Part shown: positions 5,869 through 13,357 of the stretch, in pieces
Layout: each line of letters starts with the position of its first letter
How positions within the stretch are numbered: position 1 is the first letter of the stretch
IMG/VR virus record: IMGVR_UViG_3300032313_000630
Location: 1-27,327 of that record
DNA: 27,327 nucleotides
Direction: 5' to 3' (one strand)
DNA from: a virus
Notes under the pieces: model-generated
Told to the model about the DNA's origin: nothing
Databases searched by the model: none
Seen by the model: the letters and a program-made list of their open reading frames with translations, nothing else
Translations under genes and position numbers: made by a program

Positions 5869-6104
5869 TAGTCTACCTTCGGTTTAAATACGCCATTCCA
5901 AGAAGTTGTTGGTTCTTCTGGTAATCCTGTTGCTTTATTAATTGGAACACAGTTAGGTACTTTCTTTCCACCCTTATTCTTCATACCAACCTGCTTGTAT
6001 CCCGCCCAGCAAGCCTTTTCAAAGTTATTCCATTTGTCGACATGCTCATCGTCTGACATGTAATTCTTTGAGATTTCTTCGTCGTTCAATTCAATGTTGT
6101 CCAT
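5868..6104 (-). CDS. Phage protein with CWAGYKQVGMK ... VPNCVP motif, 78 aa
   Basis: The N-terminal half is acidic. The centre carries CWAGYKQVGMKNKGGKKVP and then NCVP. A C-W-x-GY-x-x-x-G-x-x-x-KGG-x-x-VPNCVP motif recurs in many phage proteins, mainly of T4-like and marine phages, without an agreed function. A TATAAT exactly six bases before the ATG, no Shine-Dalgarno and a divergent neighbour indicate a leaderless transcript. It heads the 6104-5600 run. Confidence 0.7.
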   Translation of the reverse strand: MDNIELNDEEISKNYMSDDEHVDKWNNFEKACWAGYKQVGMKNKGGKKVPNCVPINKATGLPEEPTTSWNGVFKPKVD

Positions 6105-6110
6105 CTGACT

Positions 6111-6128
6111 ATTATATCATAGTACAAT
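6111..6128. promoter_or_regulatory. Divergent leaderless -10 elements between the 6104 and 6135 genes
   Basis: Only 30 bases separate the two ATGs. TATAAT on the - strand (6111-6116) and TACAAT on the + strand (6123-6128) each end exactly six bases before their start codon. No good -35 is visible for either, so activity may depend on an activator or on AT-richness. Confidence 0.6.
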
Positions 6129-6134
6129 ATAGGT

Positions 6135-6650
6135 ATGGACTATGTATTATTAACATTCCCTAGATCTGGATCACATTACCTACAGCAACTGATATACCAG
6201 AAGACTGGTTTATTTATACAGAAGACTCACCACATATCTGAGGTAAATGGTAGGTCTATTATATCTATAATCCGTAAACCAGAAGAGACATTTAGATCAA
6301 TGGCTACTATGAAAAGATATTATTCTGAAGATAAGCATATTGGTATTGGATTGCCATTAAAAGGATATGTAGAGTTCTATGGTTATATAATGGACAATTC
6401 AGACATACTTGTAAGCTACGATGATTTGATCTTAAACCCAGACAGACTACTAAATTCTGTGGCTAAACATATTGGTCTTAAAGTAAATGATATGGAGTAT
6501 CAAAATGTATTGTTTGATCAGCCACAGTATAAGCATCTGGTCTCCAGTAAGGTTTCCGATGAATACAACACCATTGACCTTTCTAAATTTAATATGACAG
6601 AATGCAACAGAATTTACGATAATGCAATGCTACAAGTTATACCTATTTAA
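6135..6650 (+). CDS. Sulfotransferase-like protein, 171 aa
   Basis: The start carries LLTFPRSGSHYLQQLI, the phosphate-binding loop for the 5'-phosphosulfate end of PAPS (residues 6-20). SIIRKPEETFRSM (44-56) matches the R-x-P-x-x-x-x-x-S segment that binds the 3'-phosphate. LVSYDDLILNPDRLLNSVAKHIG is the typical helix near the C-terminus. The usual domain is 230-300 residues, so this is a compact version. It should transfer sulfate from PAPS to a hydroxyl; the acceptor is unknown. It runs against its neighbours, has a leaderless -10, and overlaps the convergent next gene by eight bases. Confidence 0.75.
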   Translation: MDYVLLTFPRSGSHYLQQLIYQKTGLFIQKTHHISEVNGRSIISIIRKPEETFRSMATMKRYYSEDKHIGIGLPLKGYVEFYGYIMDNSDILVSYDDLILNPDRLLNSVAKHIGLKVNDMEYQNVLFDQPQYKHLVSSKVSDEYNTIDLSKFNMTECNRIYDNAMLQVIPI

Positions 6651-6795
6651 GGTTTATTCGTTTTATCTCATAAGCGCATTCATCGCAGTCGCCTCGGTAT
6701 AACCATTTACCAGAATCCAACTTTACGATTTCTTTGACGCTACCAGAGACCAGCTTCTTGCATAAAGTACAGTATGCATTAATTTTTATTGTCAT
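6643..6795 (-). CDS. DUF5679-like zinc-ribbon protein, 50 aa
   Basis: The product starts MTIKINAYCTLCKKLV and has CDEC near residue 37. AYCxxCKKxV ... G-x-C-x-x-C resembles DUF5679, a small zinc-ribbon family in archaea, bacteria and phages with unknown role. The 3' end overlaps the sulfotransferase gene in opposite orientation, and the 5' end overlaps the next small gene by 17 bases. Confidence 0.65.
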   Translation of the reverse strand: MTIKINAYCTLCKKLVSGSVKEIVKLDSGKWLYRGDCDECAYEIKRINLK

Positions 6796-6907
6796 TTGAT
6801 ATCTCGTGATGCCGTATGTGATAATCCCTTAGCTGATATGTAACAGCGCAGTAGCATATTGGACAACTTGTCATCCATTCTGATTTATCTGACCACTCTC
6901 TAGCCAT
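6779..6907 (-). CDS. C2H2-type zinc-finger micro-protein, 42 aa
   Basis: The product carries SCPICYCAVTYQLRDYHIRH then H. CPIC followed by H-x-x-HH gives a C2H2-like arrangement. It overlaps both neighbours (17 bases with the downstream gene, eight with the upstream gene). No clear Shine-Dalgarno, so translation probably depends on coupling. Confidence 0.55.
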   Translation of the reverse strand: MAREWSDKSEWMTSCPICYCAVTYQLRDYHIRHHEISNDNKN

Positions 6908-7088
6908 TGTCGTCTAGAGACTCTATTTGTTTTATAGCCCACTCTTCAAACATTTTTACTAAGTTAACGTTGTACTCTTTAATCTCATCCGCCACACCCA
7001 TGCATTCCTTACACAAGATAAACAGATCTCCGTATTGATTTTGGTACGGAAACATCTTGCCTCTGTAGTGACAAATGTAGCACATCAT
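6900..7088 (-). CDS. Zinc-ribbon micro-protein, leaderless, 62 aa
   Basis: The product has CYIC at 3-6 and CKEC at 26-29, with a helical acidic tail (VADEIKEYNVNLVKMFEEWA). TATAAT at 7095-7100 ends six bases before the first of two ATG codons, and there is no Shine-Dalgarno, so a leaderless mRNA is predicted. It heads the small group 7088-6643 of three zinc-type micro-proteins. Confidence 0.65.
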   Translation of the reverse strand: MMCYICHYRGKMFPYQNQYGDLFILCKECMGVADEIKEYNVNLVKMFEEWAIKQIESLDDNG

Positions 7089-7110
7089 GGTTTAATTATA
7101 CTCTTATTGT

Positions 7111-7401
7111 TTATAATGCATGGCTATCTGCTTCACGAAGCCACTGGTCTTCCCATAAGCCCATTAAGGATTCGTTCCCAATATCATCAAAATAGTATCT
7201 ATTGATTACTGGATTAAATGTCCAGCCATACCATCTATCACCTTCCGACCATGTTAGATTAGTTGGACCGCTTTTTTCATATTCCCACATTGATCTGTCT
7301 ACGGATTGATACAGCCTGACCTCATCAAACACTGCCTTGCGAAGTGGATCCCATCTAAATATTCTATTGACTAGCCAATTTATCATATTATTCATTCCCA
7401 T
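7111..7401 (-). CDS. Trp-rich hypothetical protein, 96 aa
   Basis: The product starts MGMNNMINWLVNRIFRWDPL with many Trp and Arg residues (WSEGDRWYGWTFNPVINRYY). The first 20 residues could form an amphipathic membrane-associated helix. No family is recognised. Its start lies 14 bases inside the upstream gene; an ATG at 7395 is an alternative. Probably co-transcribed from the 7712-7740 promoter. Confidence 0.65.
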   Translation of the reverse strand: MGMNNMINWLVNRIFRWDPLRKAVFDEVRLYQSVDRSMWEYEKSGPTNLTWSEGDRWYGWTFNPVINRYYFDDIGNESLMGLWEDQWLREADSHAL

Positions 7402-7705
7402 ATCTTGCTATGCTTGCTGCTCTGTGAAAATCACATTTGCAAGAGTTGTTCATTAATGTGTAGCATTGGCCCTCTATATCTAGCGCTATTGACTCTCTCA
7501 TTTGTTGTTCTTTTGCCAAAATCTTTTTATTAACTATACCAGATTTTCCGCCGTTTTTAGCTTTATGCTCTCTAACCTGCCTAATTCTAGTTTGATTTTC
7601 ACCAACAGGATCATGCACATGACACCAACTGTTTCTAGACTCCTCACCAATAATTGGGCAGGGCTTACCTTTTGCTGTAATTGCTGGACATTTTAAAATA
7701 ACCAT
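7388..7705 (-). CDS. DUF5763-like Cys/His phage protein, leaderless, 105 aa
   Basis: The N-terminus KCPAITAKGKPCPI followed by WCHVHDP matches a small zinc-knuckle pattern (C-x-x-x-T-x-x-G-x-x-C ... C-x-x-H, DUF5763-like) frequent in phages and mobile elements. The middle is basic (RQVREHKAKNGGKSG). The C-terminus has CKCDFH, possibly a second metal site. The promoter TTGACG-17-TATATT ends six bases before the ATG and there is no Shine-Dalgarno. Confidence 0.75.
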   Translation of the reverse strand: MVILKCPAITAKGKPCPIIGEESRNSWCHVHDPVGENQTRIRQVREHKAKNGGKSGIVNKKILAKEQQMRESIALDIEGQCYTLMNNSCKCDFHRAASIARYGNE

Positions 7706-7711
7706 ATAGTT

Positions 7712-7740
7712 AATATACTATATATGACGAGTAGCGTCAA
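7712..7740 (-). promoter_or_regulatory. Leaderless promoter for the 7705 operon, with upstream TCGGCGGTAGAGA element
   Basis: On the - strand: TTGACG (7735-7740), 17 bases, TATATT (7712-7717), six bases, ATG. TCGGCGGTAGAGA lies at 7744-7756, three bases upstream of the -35, matching the element near 5564-5576. GGCCC and AATAGTG are also shared further upstream. Confidence 0.8.
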
Positions 7741-7779
7741 TACTCTCTACCGCCGACGCACTTTTCGCACTATTTTGCT

Positions 7780-8595
7780 TTATTTGGGCCATAAGATATT
7801 TAATTTAATTTCATGTATTACTTTATCAAGGTTATCCCACATCGGTACATGCCCTGAATCGGGCCATGAGAGCCATTTTGCGCCCTCTGGAAGCAGTGAC
7901 CTATCCTGATACTTGGGCCTGGTAAAAGACGTGTCTCTCCTGCCAAATATGACAGTAATAGGAATGGTACTATCTATATGTTTATTAAATCCATCAGACA
8001 GGATATTAGCTTGAACTTCAAAGTTATTGATCTTTTTTGATTTATACCAAGAGTCACACGCTATAGAAAAAGATTTTATTGCATCTATGGCTGACCTTGT
8101 TTCTACCTTTTTATAATCAGCAACAGCAGATGAAAAGGCTATCTTTTTTAATTTATCTATTCTTGGCACTATATTTGCAACCAATGGTAGCAACATGTGC
8201 ATTAGTTTTAATACTGGCATTGGCGGGTATTTATATGTATTTTTATGTTTCCATAGGCCAGCAGGTGCTATAGCAGTAAAAGATAATAGTCTATCTGGAT
8301 AAGCACTTGCTATTTCAAGTCCGACCCAACCACCTAATGAATGTCCTACCAAATGAAACTCTTTTACACCTAAACTATTAATCCCTTCTATTACAACTCT
8401 TGCCATATCTTCTGGGGTTAAAGGATCCCATTCGTTAAATGGTGTGTCTCCGTGTCCAGGAAAATCAAATAGAATACATTGTTTACTGTGCTGTATTTCT
8501 TTTACAATTGGCTTCCATACAGATGAACTAGACCCCATTCCATGAAGAAATACGACTGGTGTTCCTTGTCCGTATACTTTACTCCGTAGCTTCAT
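7780..8595 (-). CDS. Alpha/beta hydrolase (MhpC-like), 271 aa
   Basis: All hallmarks of the fold are present: oxyanion loop FLHGMGSSSSVW (17-28), nucleophile elbow GHSLGG with Ser86, acid in FGRRD (Asp221) and PDSGHVP with His249. Length is normal for a soluble esterase/hydrolase. There is no signal peptide, so it acts in the cytoplasm. The substrate is unknown; the acyl-handling neighbours (KAS III, SGNH) make an ester or thioester plausible. Its start lies inside a small Cys protein gene (8579-8722). Confidence 0.85.
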   Translation of the reverse strand: MKLRSKVYGQGTPVVFLHGMGSSSSVWKPIVKEIQHSKQCILFDFPGHGDTPFNEWDPLTPEDMARVVIEGINSLGVKEFHLVGHSLGGWVGLEIASAYPDRLLSFTAIAPAGLWKHKNTYKYPPMPVLKLMHMLLPLVANIVPRIDKLKKIAFSSAVADYKKVETRSAIDAIKSFSIACDSWYKSKKINNFEVQANILSDGFNKHIDSTIPITVIFGRRDTSFTRPKYQDRSLLPEGAKWLSWPDSGHVPMWDNLDKVIHEIKLNILWPK

Positions 8596-8722
8596 CTAAT
8601 GTAATCATTGCCTCACAACGTTCACAGTATTCATAAGAAGATCCAGTGAATGGGCATTGTCCTGCGGGCCTCAAGTTATGACCAACTATCTTGCAAAAAA
8701 CTGCTTTTATTTTATTAATCAT
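8579..8722 (-). CDS. DUF1660-like small Cys protein, 47 aa
   Basis: The product is MINKIKAVFCKIVGHNLRPA followed by CPFTGSSYEYCERCEAMI. The pattern FCKxxGHxL ... YCxRC resembles the prophage protein family DUF1660, a small zinc-ribbon of unknown function. It overlaps the start of the alpha/beta hydrolase by 17 bases and is coupled by ATGA to the tiny gene upstream. Confidence 0.6.
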   Translation of the reverse strand: MINKIKAVFCKIVGHNLRPAGQCPFTGSSYEYCERCEAMITLDEATE

Positions 8723-8808
8723 ATTATTTCATGCCCTTCTACAAAATCAATAGCATCGTCTATGCTAAACGATGGCTCTTTAGTGCAACTTCCTTCATTT
8801 CTTGGCAT
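8719..8808 (-). CDS. Micro-protein, 29 aa
   Basis: The product is MPRNEGSCTKEPSFSIDD followed by AIDFVEGHEII. It starts inside the 3' end of the SGNH gene and its TGA overlaps the next ATG. The unbroken chain of overlaps supports translation, but the frame is short and could be chance. Confidence 0.4.
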   Translation of the reverse strand: MPRNEGSCTKEPSFSIDDAIDFVEGHEII

Positions 8809-9796
8809 CTTTATCCCAGCCCTTATCTTTAAAAACTTTTAAAAAATTATTTGAAATTATCTGGTGATACCCTGTTCCAAGATGCCCATCTGATTTTTCT
8901 AAAGTATATGATGGATTTTCTGCAATTAAATTAACTACATCAGATCTATTGAACCGATCAACAAAGCTGTGTTTAAAATTATTTTTAACTTCATTTAAAG
9001 TAAAATTATCATTAGTGTCTAATAGAGTCCATAAAAACTTTATTTTCTTTTCTTTACATAGTTCTTCAAATAGCTTAACTGCAAGACAAAAATCTATCAA
9101 GTCTGATCTTACTTTTGAAACCGAATATGTATTTTTATGCCAAATTCCAGAGCCAGTTAATCTATATCTACCCGATAAGGTTTCTCCTTTATCTCTTTGT
9201 GGCATTAACATGTAATATCCAGATTTAAAGTTTATTTCTTCTAAATTATTTTCTGTGCTTAAATCTTCTTTTTCAATCCAGCTTTGTTTACGCAATAATG
9301 AAGGAAATGCAATCATTATGTAATCTGGTTTTGCATGTGTGTTCCAGTACTGCATGCATAAGTTTATTATGTCCTGGTATCCCTTTCCAGGAAATCCAAT
9401 ATTAAAGTATCCCGAGGATCCAATAGAGCCTGACAAATCAAGGTAAGTTTTGTACGCCCATGAGTCTTCTAGCTCCCCTCCCTCACCAAATGTTTCTGAG
9501 CATCCAGCAAATAAAATGTGTGGCTGATCATGCATTTTTTTAAATTCATCAGATCTAAATCCAAAAGAGTTTAGTTTTGCGTGATAGGAAGCGTTTAATT
9601 CTTTTCCCTTGCTAAAAGCTGTACTTTTTTGCATTGAATCAATATTTTCAAATCCAGGCCTTAACAGAGATGCAAACATATAACCAAATGGCTTAATTGT
9701 TCGGCTTTCTAAAAAATTAGACTGCTTTTTTAATGCATCATTGGAGTTTTTATTTTTTAATAAATGAAAAATTTTTCTGATTTCTTTTTTCTCCAA
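8795..9796 (-). CDS. SGNH/GDSL-type hydrolase, 333 aa
   Basis: After about 75 variable residues the segment LNSFGFRSDEF leads into HILFAGCSETFGEG, block I with nucleophile Ser100. GFPGKGYQD (134-142) fits the block II/III oxyanion region. SDGHLGTGYHQ (302-312) supplies the catalytic Asp and His. Such proteins are esterases or acyltransferases on glycans or lipids. No signal peptide, so it probably acts in the cytoplasm. The likely start is a TTG at 9796 preceded by weak purines; a 26-codon frame beginning TAATG at 9837 overlaps it and may couple translation. A degenerate paralogue lies at 25114-25845. Confidence 0.75.
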   Translation of the reverse strand: MEKKEIRKIFHLLKNKNSNDALKKQSNFLESRTIKPFGYMFASLLRPGFENIDSMQKSTAFSKGKELNASYHAKLNSFGFRSDEFKKMHDQPHILFAGCSETFGEGGELEDSWAYKTYLDLSGSIGSSGYFNIGFPGKGYQDIINLCMQYWNTHAKPDYIMIAFPSLLRKQSWIEKEDLSTENNLEEINFKSGYYMLMPQRDKGETLSGRYRLTGSGIWHKNTYSVSKVRSDLIDFCLAVKLFEELCKEKKIKFLWTLLDTNDNFTLNEVKNNFKHSFVDRFNRSDVVNLIAENPSYTLEKSDGHLGTGYHQIISNNFLKVFKDKGWDKDAKK

Positions 9797-9836
9797 ATCT
9801 TTATCTTTAAAACAATAATTTTTATTTTTTTAATCA

Positions 9837-11261
9837 TTATCTTATTATACCAAACTTATACTCAGATTCCCAGTTAACTATATCTAGTTCATCATTAAGC
9901 AAAGGCTGACCTTTTATATTTAAGCTTGTATTCAGAAGCACTGGCACTCCAGTTTGCAGATAAAATTTATTTAAAACACGCCATAAACCTCGGTGTTGCT
10001 CTTTATTTACAGTTTGAACCCTTGATGTTCCATCTGCATGTACAACGGAAGGTATTTTATCTGGCTGTAAGCATTTAACTGTGTACTGCATATAAGGAGA
10101 TGTAAAATTCATATCAAACCATTTAGAGGCACACTCTTCCATTATTACTGGAGCAAACGGCCTAAACAACTCTCTTTGTTTAATTAGGTTTACCTTATCT
10201 TTTATGTTTGGGTCTCTCGGATCTGCAAGTATACTCCTGTTTCCTAAAGCTCTTGGTCCATACTCAGCTCTTCCATTTGCTACTGCGACAATACCATCCT
10301 TTAATATACCATCAACAATTTTTTTTACTGGATACTCTCCTCCAAGATCATATCCTAAATAAGGAGACTTCCATTCAATATGGTTTCCGTATAAGGCTGC
10401 TGCTGCACCTAAAGAACTTCCAGCATCACCTGGATTTGGCATAATCCAAATATCATCAAATATTTTCCAAAGCAATGTGTTGGCTGATGAATTAAGAGCG
10501 CATCCGCCCATAAAAACTAAATTTGTTTTACCAGTAATTCTTTTTGCCATACGCATAAAATCATTAAGCCTTTGCTCGTATACCATTTGAACAGCCGCCG
10601 CAATATCAAATTTATCTTGATCGTTTATGGGTTCATTCCAGTCTTTAATTCCTTTATGAAAGTTATATCTTTGTTCAGAGTATGCTGGAAAATAAGAGTC
10701 TACCTTTTTATAATATCTTGTCCAGTCTCCGTATGCTGCCATTCCCATCATAATGTATTCTTCTTGGTTTGGCATTAGGCCTATTAGATTTGTAAAAGCT
10801 GAATAAAATAAACCAAAACTTACTGGGTAATTTTGTTTATACTTAAGTTTAATTTTATTATTATTTCCTACCCAGATAGTAGAAGTATTGTACTCTCCGA
10901 TAGCATCAAGAACTACAATTACAGCATCATTAAAATGACTGGTGTAGTATCCAGCAGCAGCATGTGATTGATGGTGGCTAAAATGTTTAACTGGGATACC
11001 CTTGATATTAAATCTAGGCTTCCACTCTCCAGCACCACCGTGAATAAAAAGTCTGGATGCTTTTAAAATTGGTTTTTCATAGTAGGCTATTTTTTGGGGG
11101 GTTCCATAAGATAGTGCGTCTTGGATTAATGATTCATTTAAGTACCAGTCATTTTTTTTCTTGCTATATCTTTCAGAATGACCAGCAAAGAGTATTTTGC
11201 CGTCATTTATAAGTGATACTGATGCGTCATGAGATGTCTCGTTTATACCTAAAATAATCAT
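9837..11261 (-). CDS. NodU/CmcH-type O-carbamoyltransferase, 474 aa
   Basis: The enzyme transfers a carbamoyl group from carbamoyl phosphate, through an ATP-dependent adenylate, to a hydroxyl. The N-terminal ASKHA-like domain begins ILGINETSHDASVSLI and carries HSERYSKKK, HHQSHAAAGYY (metal ligands near 96-100) and FMGGCALN. The C-terminal domain carries GRAEYGPRALGNRSILADPR, RPFAPV, HADGTSRVQTV and NTSLNIKGQPL. I chose ATG 11261, where homology begins, not the frame end at 11318. At 474 residues it is shorter than typical 550-600-residue members but keeps the motifs. Known acceptors include Nod factors, antibiotics and, in some phages, modified pyrimidines; here the acceptor is unknown. Confidence 0.9.
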   Translation of the reverse strand: MIILGINETSHDASVSLINDGKILFAGHSERYSKKKNDWYLNESLIQDALSYGTPQKIAYYEKPILKASRLFIHGGAGEWKPRFNIKGIPVKHFSHHQSHAAAGYYTSHFNDAVIVVLDAIGEYNTSTIWVGNNNKIKLKYKQNYPVSFGLFYSAFTNLIGLMPNQEEYIMMGMAAYGDWTRYYKKVDSYFPAYSEQRYNFHKGIKDWNEPINDQDKFDIAAAVQMVYEQRLNDFMRMAKRITGKTNLVFMGGCALNSSANTLLWKIFDDIWIMPNPGDAGSSLGAAAALYGNHIEWKSPYLGYDLGGEYPVKKIVDGILKDGIVAVANGRAEYGPRALGNRSILADPRDPNIKDKVNLIKQRELFRPFAPVIMEECASKWFDMNFTSPYMQYTVKCLQPDKIPSVVHADGTSRVQTVNKEQHRGLWRVLNKFYLQTGVPVLLNTSLNIKGQPLLNDELDIVNWESEYKFGIIR

Positions 11262-11275
11262 AAATATCCAATCTA

Positions 11276-11305
11276 TTGTCTTTAGTATATCAAATATTAT
11301 ATAAT
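11276..11305 (+). promoter_or_regulatory. Leaderless promoter for the 11312 oxygenase
   Basis: TTGTCT (11276-11281), 18 bases, perfect TATAAT (11300-11305), then six bases to the ATG at 11312. It lies in the 50-base gap between the divergent carbamoyltransferase and oxygenase genes. Confidence 0.65.
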
Positions 11306-11311
11306 AAGTAT

Positions 11312-11920
11312 ATGACAATTTTAACAGAGCAATTTGAGCCAGTAATTATAGATGATTGTCTGGATTCAGCACATATACTATCTGCATATAGAACTATGGC
11401 AATGGCACCGCATGTTTTAAATACAAAAAGCGGTAAAAGAGATTTAGTGCAGCCTGATCCAGAATTTGGATATATATCTTATAATAAAAATCCAGATGCT
11501 TTTGTACGTGATAGAATTATGGAGTTGGTTGCATCAAAAACAGATATACCTTTTAATGTTCCAGATTTTCATTTTGCTAAATACGCAAAGTCAAGTGGAT
11601 ACAGGCCACAACTTTACCCTCATTACGATGTACATTTAAAAAAGCCACATTTGACATTAAGCATTCAGATTGAATCTACATTCCCTTGGACTATGTTTGT
11701 TGACGGTAAGGCTTACACTTTAAAAGACAATCAGGGTCTTTTGTTTTCTGGTACCCATCAAATACATTGGAGAAGTAACACTGAATTTGGTGAGTATGAC
11801 TACTCTGATGTACTTTTATCTCAGTTTAGCGTAGCTTACGATGAGAATTTAAGTGATGAACATTATGCACATATGGAATCAAAAAAGTCTAAATACTGGA
11901 ATATCTGGGAAAATAATTAA
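11312..11920 (+). CDS. 2-oxoglutarate/Fe(II) dioxygenase, IHWR subfamily, 202 aa
   Basis: The double-stranded beta-helix core carries YPHYDVH (Fe ligands His104 and Asp106) and SGTHQIHWR (distal His152 and Arg154, the likely 2OG contact). The strand LTLSIQIES and FVDGKAYTLKDNQGLLFSGT lie between. It couples 2OG decarboxylation to hydroxylation; the substrate is unknown. ATG 11312 is chosen because TATAAT ends six bases before it; an upstream ATG at 11276 would lack a signal. It runs opposite to its neighbours and its stop overlaps the convergent membrane-protein stop by four bases. Paralogues of the same type: 15205-15915, 17835-18461, 23827-24414. Confidence 0.85.
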   Translation: MTILTEQFEPVIIDDCLDSAHILSAYRTMAMAPHVLNTKSGKRDLVQPDPEFGYISYNKNPDAFVRDRIMELVASKTDIPFNVPDFHFAKYAKSSGYRPQLYPHYDVHLKKPHLTLSIQIESTFPWTMFVDGKAYTLKDNQGLLFSGTHQIHWRSNTEFGEYDYSDVLLSQFSVAYDENLSDEHYAHMESKKSKYWNIWENN

Positions 11921-12069
11921 AAAGATTTCGCTTTATTTCTATTTTCTTTATCCATAGATTTAAGCCTTTTTCTTTTTCTTTTAAATTTTTCTATTTTATC
12001 AATTAACAAACTTAAAAGCAATAAAGAAAATAAATAAGTACCAATTATTATATTTTTTATTTTATTCAC
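11917..12069 (-). CDS. Small single-pass membrane protein, 50 aa
   Basis: The frame starts with GTG at 12069, inside the last codons of the catalase gene. The first half is a hydrophobic helix (IIIGTYLFSLLLLSLLI) and the second half is extremely basic (KIEKFKRKRKRLKSM), so an N-out/C-in topology is expected. Close coupling to catalase suggests joint expression. Function is unknown; a membrane tether or small regulatory peptide is possible. The start codon and overlap are the weak points; the hydrophobic/basic pattern is the strong one. Confidence 0.55.
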   Translation of the reverse strand: MNKIKNIIIGTYLFSLLLLSLLIDKIEKFKRKRKRLKSMDKENRNKAKSF

Positions 12070-13342
12070 GATTAAAACCTAGAGACTCTAAAGCTAAAAG
12101 AACTCCATCTGCATAAGCCTGGTCTATCATAGAAAATAAATTTAATTGGTTCATAACTGTATCTTTTCTTACACGTATTAAAGTATTTGCAAGATTAGAG
12201 TAAAGTCTATTTTTTTCTTCATCAGAAAAAGATTGCCATAAGGCCCTTGGTTGATTAAAATGATCATTTGTTTCTTTATTTTCGCATAAATAAAATGTTT
12301 CTGTTGACAAAAAGTTTTTAATCTCAGATTTAACATGTTTAGATAGTTTGTTTATATCAAAACCAACTCTTGTTTTTTGCACAAGGGGGTAAGCGGTTGC
12401 ACGATCAAGTAGCGCCCCATCATGAGACATACCTATACCTTCTGGCATGTTAGAAGGTGACCAAGCCATTCTTTCAATTGTTACAAGTTGATGGTATTGT
12501 GAAATATTTAACTCCATAACCCCAACTTCTATTAATGGGAACTGGCCGTGAGGCCATACATTGTTCATTCTAAATGGATTAAATTCTAATTTTGTGCATT
12601 CATCTTCTGGCATAATTTGTACATAAAGTTTCCATTTTGGAAAATTTCTTTTAGCTATTGCCTCGTACATGTCATAGGTATGATAATTTGGCTCTATCTG
12701 AGAAATTTCTGCAGCTTCTTTATCTGTAAGAAATTCATGCCCTTGCATAGTTTTAAAATGAAATTTTACCCAAAATCTTTCATCGCTTTCATTAATAAAA
12801 GAAAATGTATTACATCCGTAGCCATTCATATTACGCCATGTGCGTGGGATTCCTCTGTCAGACCAAACCATTGTTATCTTATGTAGAGACTCTGGAGTTT
12901 TGCTAAAAAGAGACCATTTTTCATTAGCCTCGTATAATCCAGAAAAATAATTTCTTTGAGATCCGTTATGCAAATGTAAAACATTTTCTCTATCTACCAC
13001 ATACTGTATGGGTACATTAAGTCCGACTATGTCAAATGGCCCATCTTCACCTTTAAACCTTACACTAAATCCTCTAGTGTCTCTAAACAGTTCTGATGTG
13101 CCATGTTGGGAGGTGGTGCTAGATAATCTAACAACCACCTCGGTTTCTTTTCCTAACTCTGAAAAGATTTTAGCCTTGGTGTATTTTGTTATATCATTGG
13201 TGACTTTAAATATACCGCCAAATCCAGTTCCATTTCCATGAAAAATTCTTTCTCTGGTAGTATCTTTATAAAAGTCATTCATTCTAGATGCATTTACACT
13301 AACAAACATATTACTTGTTAGTAAATCATTAGTATTTTCCAA
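12062..13342 (-). CDS. kat: Heme catalase, 426 aa
   Basis: Converts H2O2 to water and oxygen. The active-site region RERIFHGNGTGFGGIF holds the distal His35. VGLNVPIQYVVD supplies the conserved Asn109. MPEGIGMSHDGALLDRATAY holds Arg314 and the heme-ligand Tyr318 in the R-x-x-x-Y arrangement. WVKFHFKTMQG is also typical. The usual small-subunit catalase is about 480 residues; this one is shortened at both ends. GYGCNTFSF replaces the usual GYGSHTF, losing that His. There is a TATAAT 13 bases before the ATG, with GGGAAG as ribosome-binding site. Catalase is unusual cargo for a phage. It may protect against a host or phage-induced oxidative burst or supply O2 to the nearby oxygenases (inference). 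Confidence 0.85.
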   Translation of the reverse strand: MENTNDLLTSNMFVSVNASRMNDFYKDTTRERIFHGNGTGFGGIFKVTNDITKYTKAKIFSELGKETEVVVRLSSTTSQHGTSELFRDTRGFSVRFKGEDGPFDIVGLNVPIQYVVDRENVLHLHNGSQRNYFSGLYEANEKWSLFSKTPESLHKITMVWSDRGIPRTWRNMNGYGCNTFSFINESDERFWVKFHFKTMQGHEFLTDKEAAEISQIEPNYHTYDMYEAIAKRNFPKWKLYVQIMPEDECTKLEFNPFRMNNVWPHGQFPLIEVGVMELNISQYHQLVTIERMAWSPSNMPEGIGMSHDGALLDRATAYPLVQKTRVGFDINKLSKHVKSEIKNFLSTETFYLCENKETNDHFNQPRALWQSFSDEEKNRLYSNLANTLIRVRKDTVMNQLNLFSMIDQAYADGVLLALESLGFNRE

Positions 13343-13357
13343 TTTACTTCCCGACTA

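Noticed and set aside
9757-9837. 26-codon basic frame starting at TAATG after the carbamoyltransferase stop
   Set aside because: Coupling is suggestive, but the Lys/Ile-only composition fits AT-rich spacer DNA and it overlaps the likely SGNH start. Kept only as a note on that gene.
11262-11318. Upstream extension of the carbamoyltransferase frame
   Set aside because: The family fold starts at MIILGINETSHDAS; the extra 19 residues are not family-like and overlap the promoter of the divergent oxygenase.
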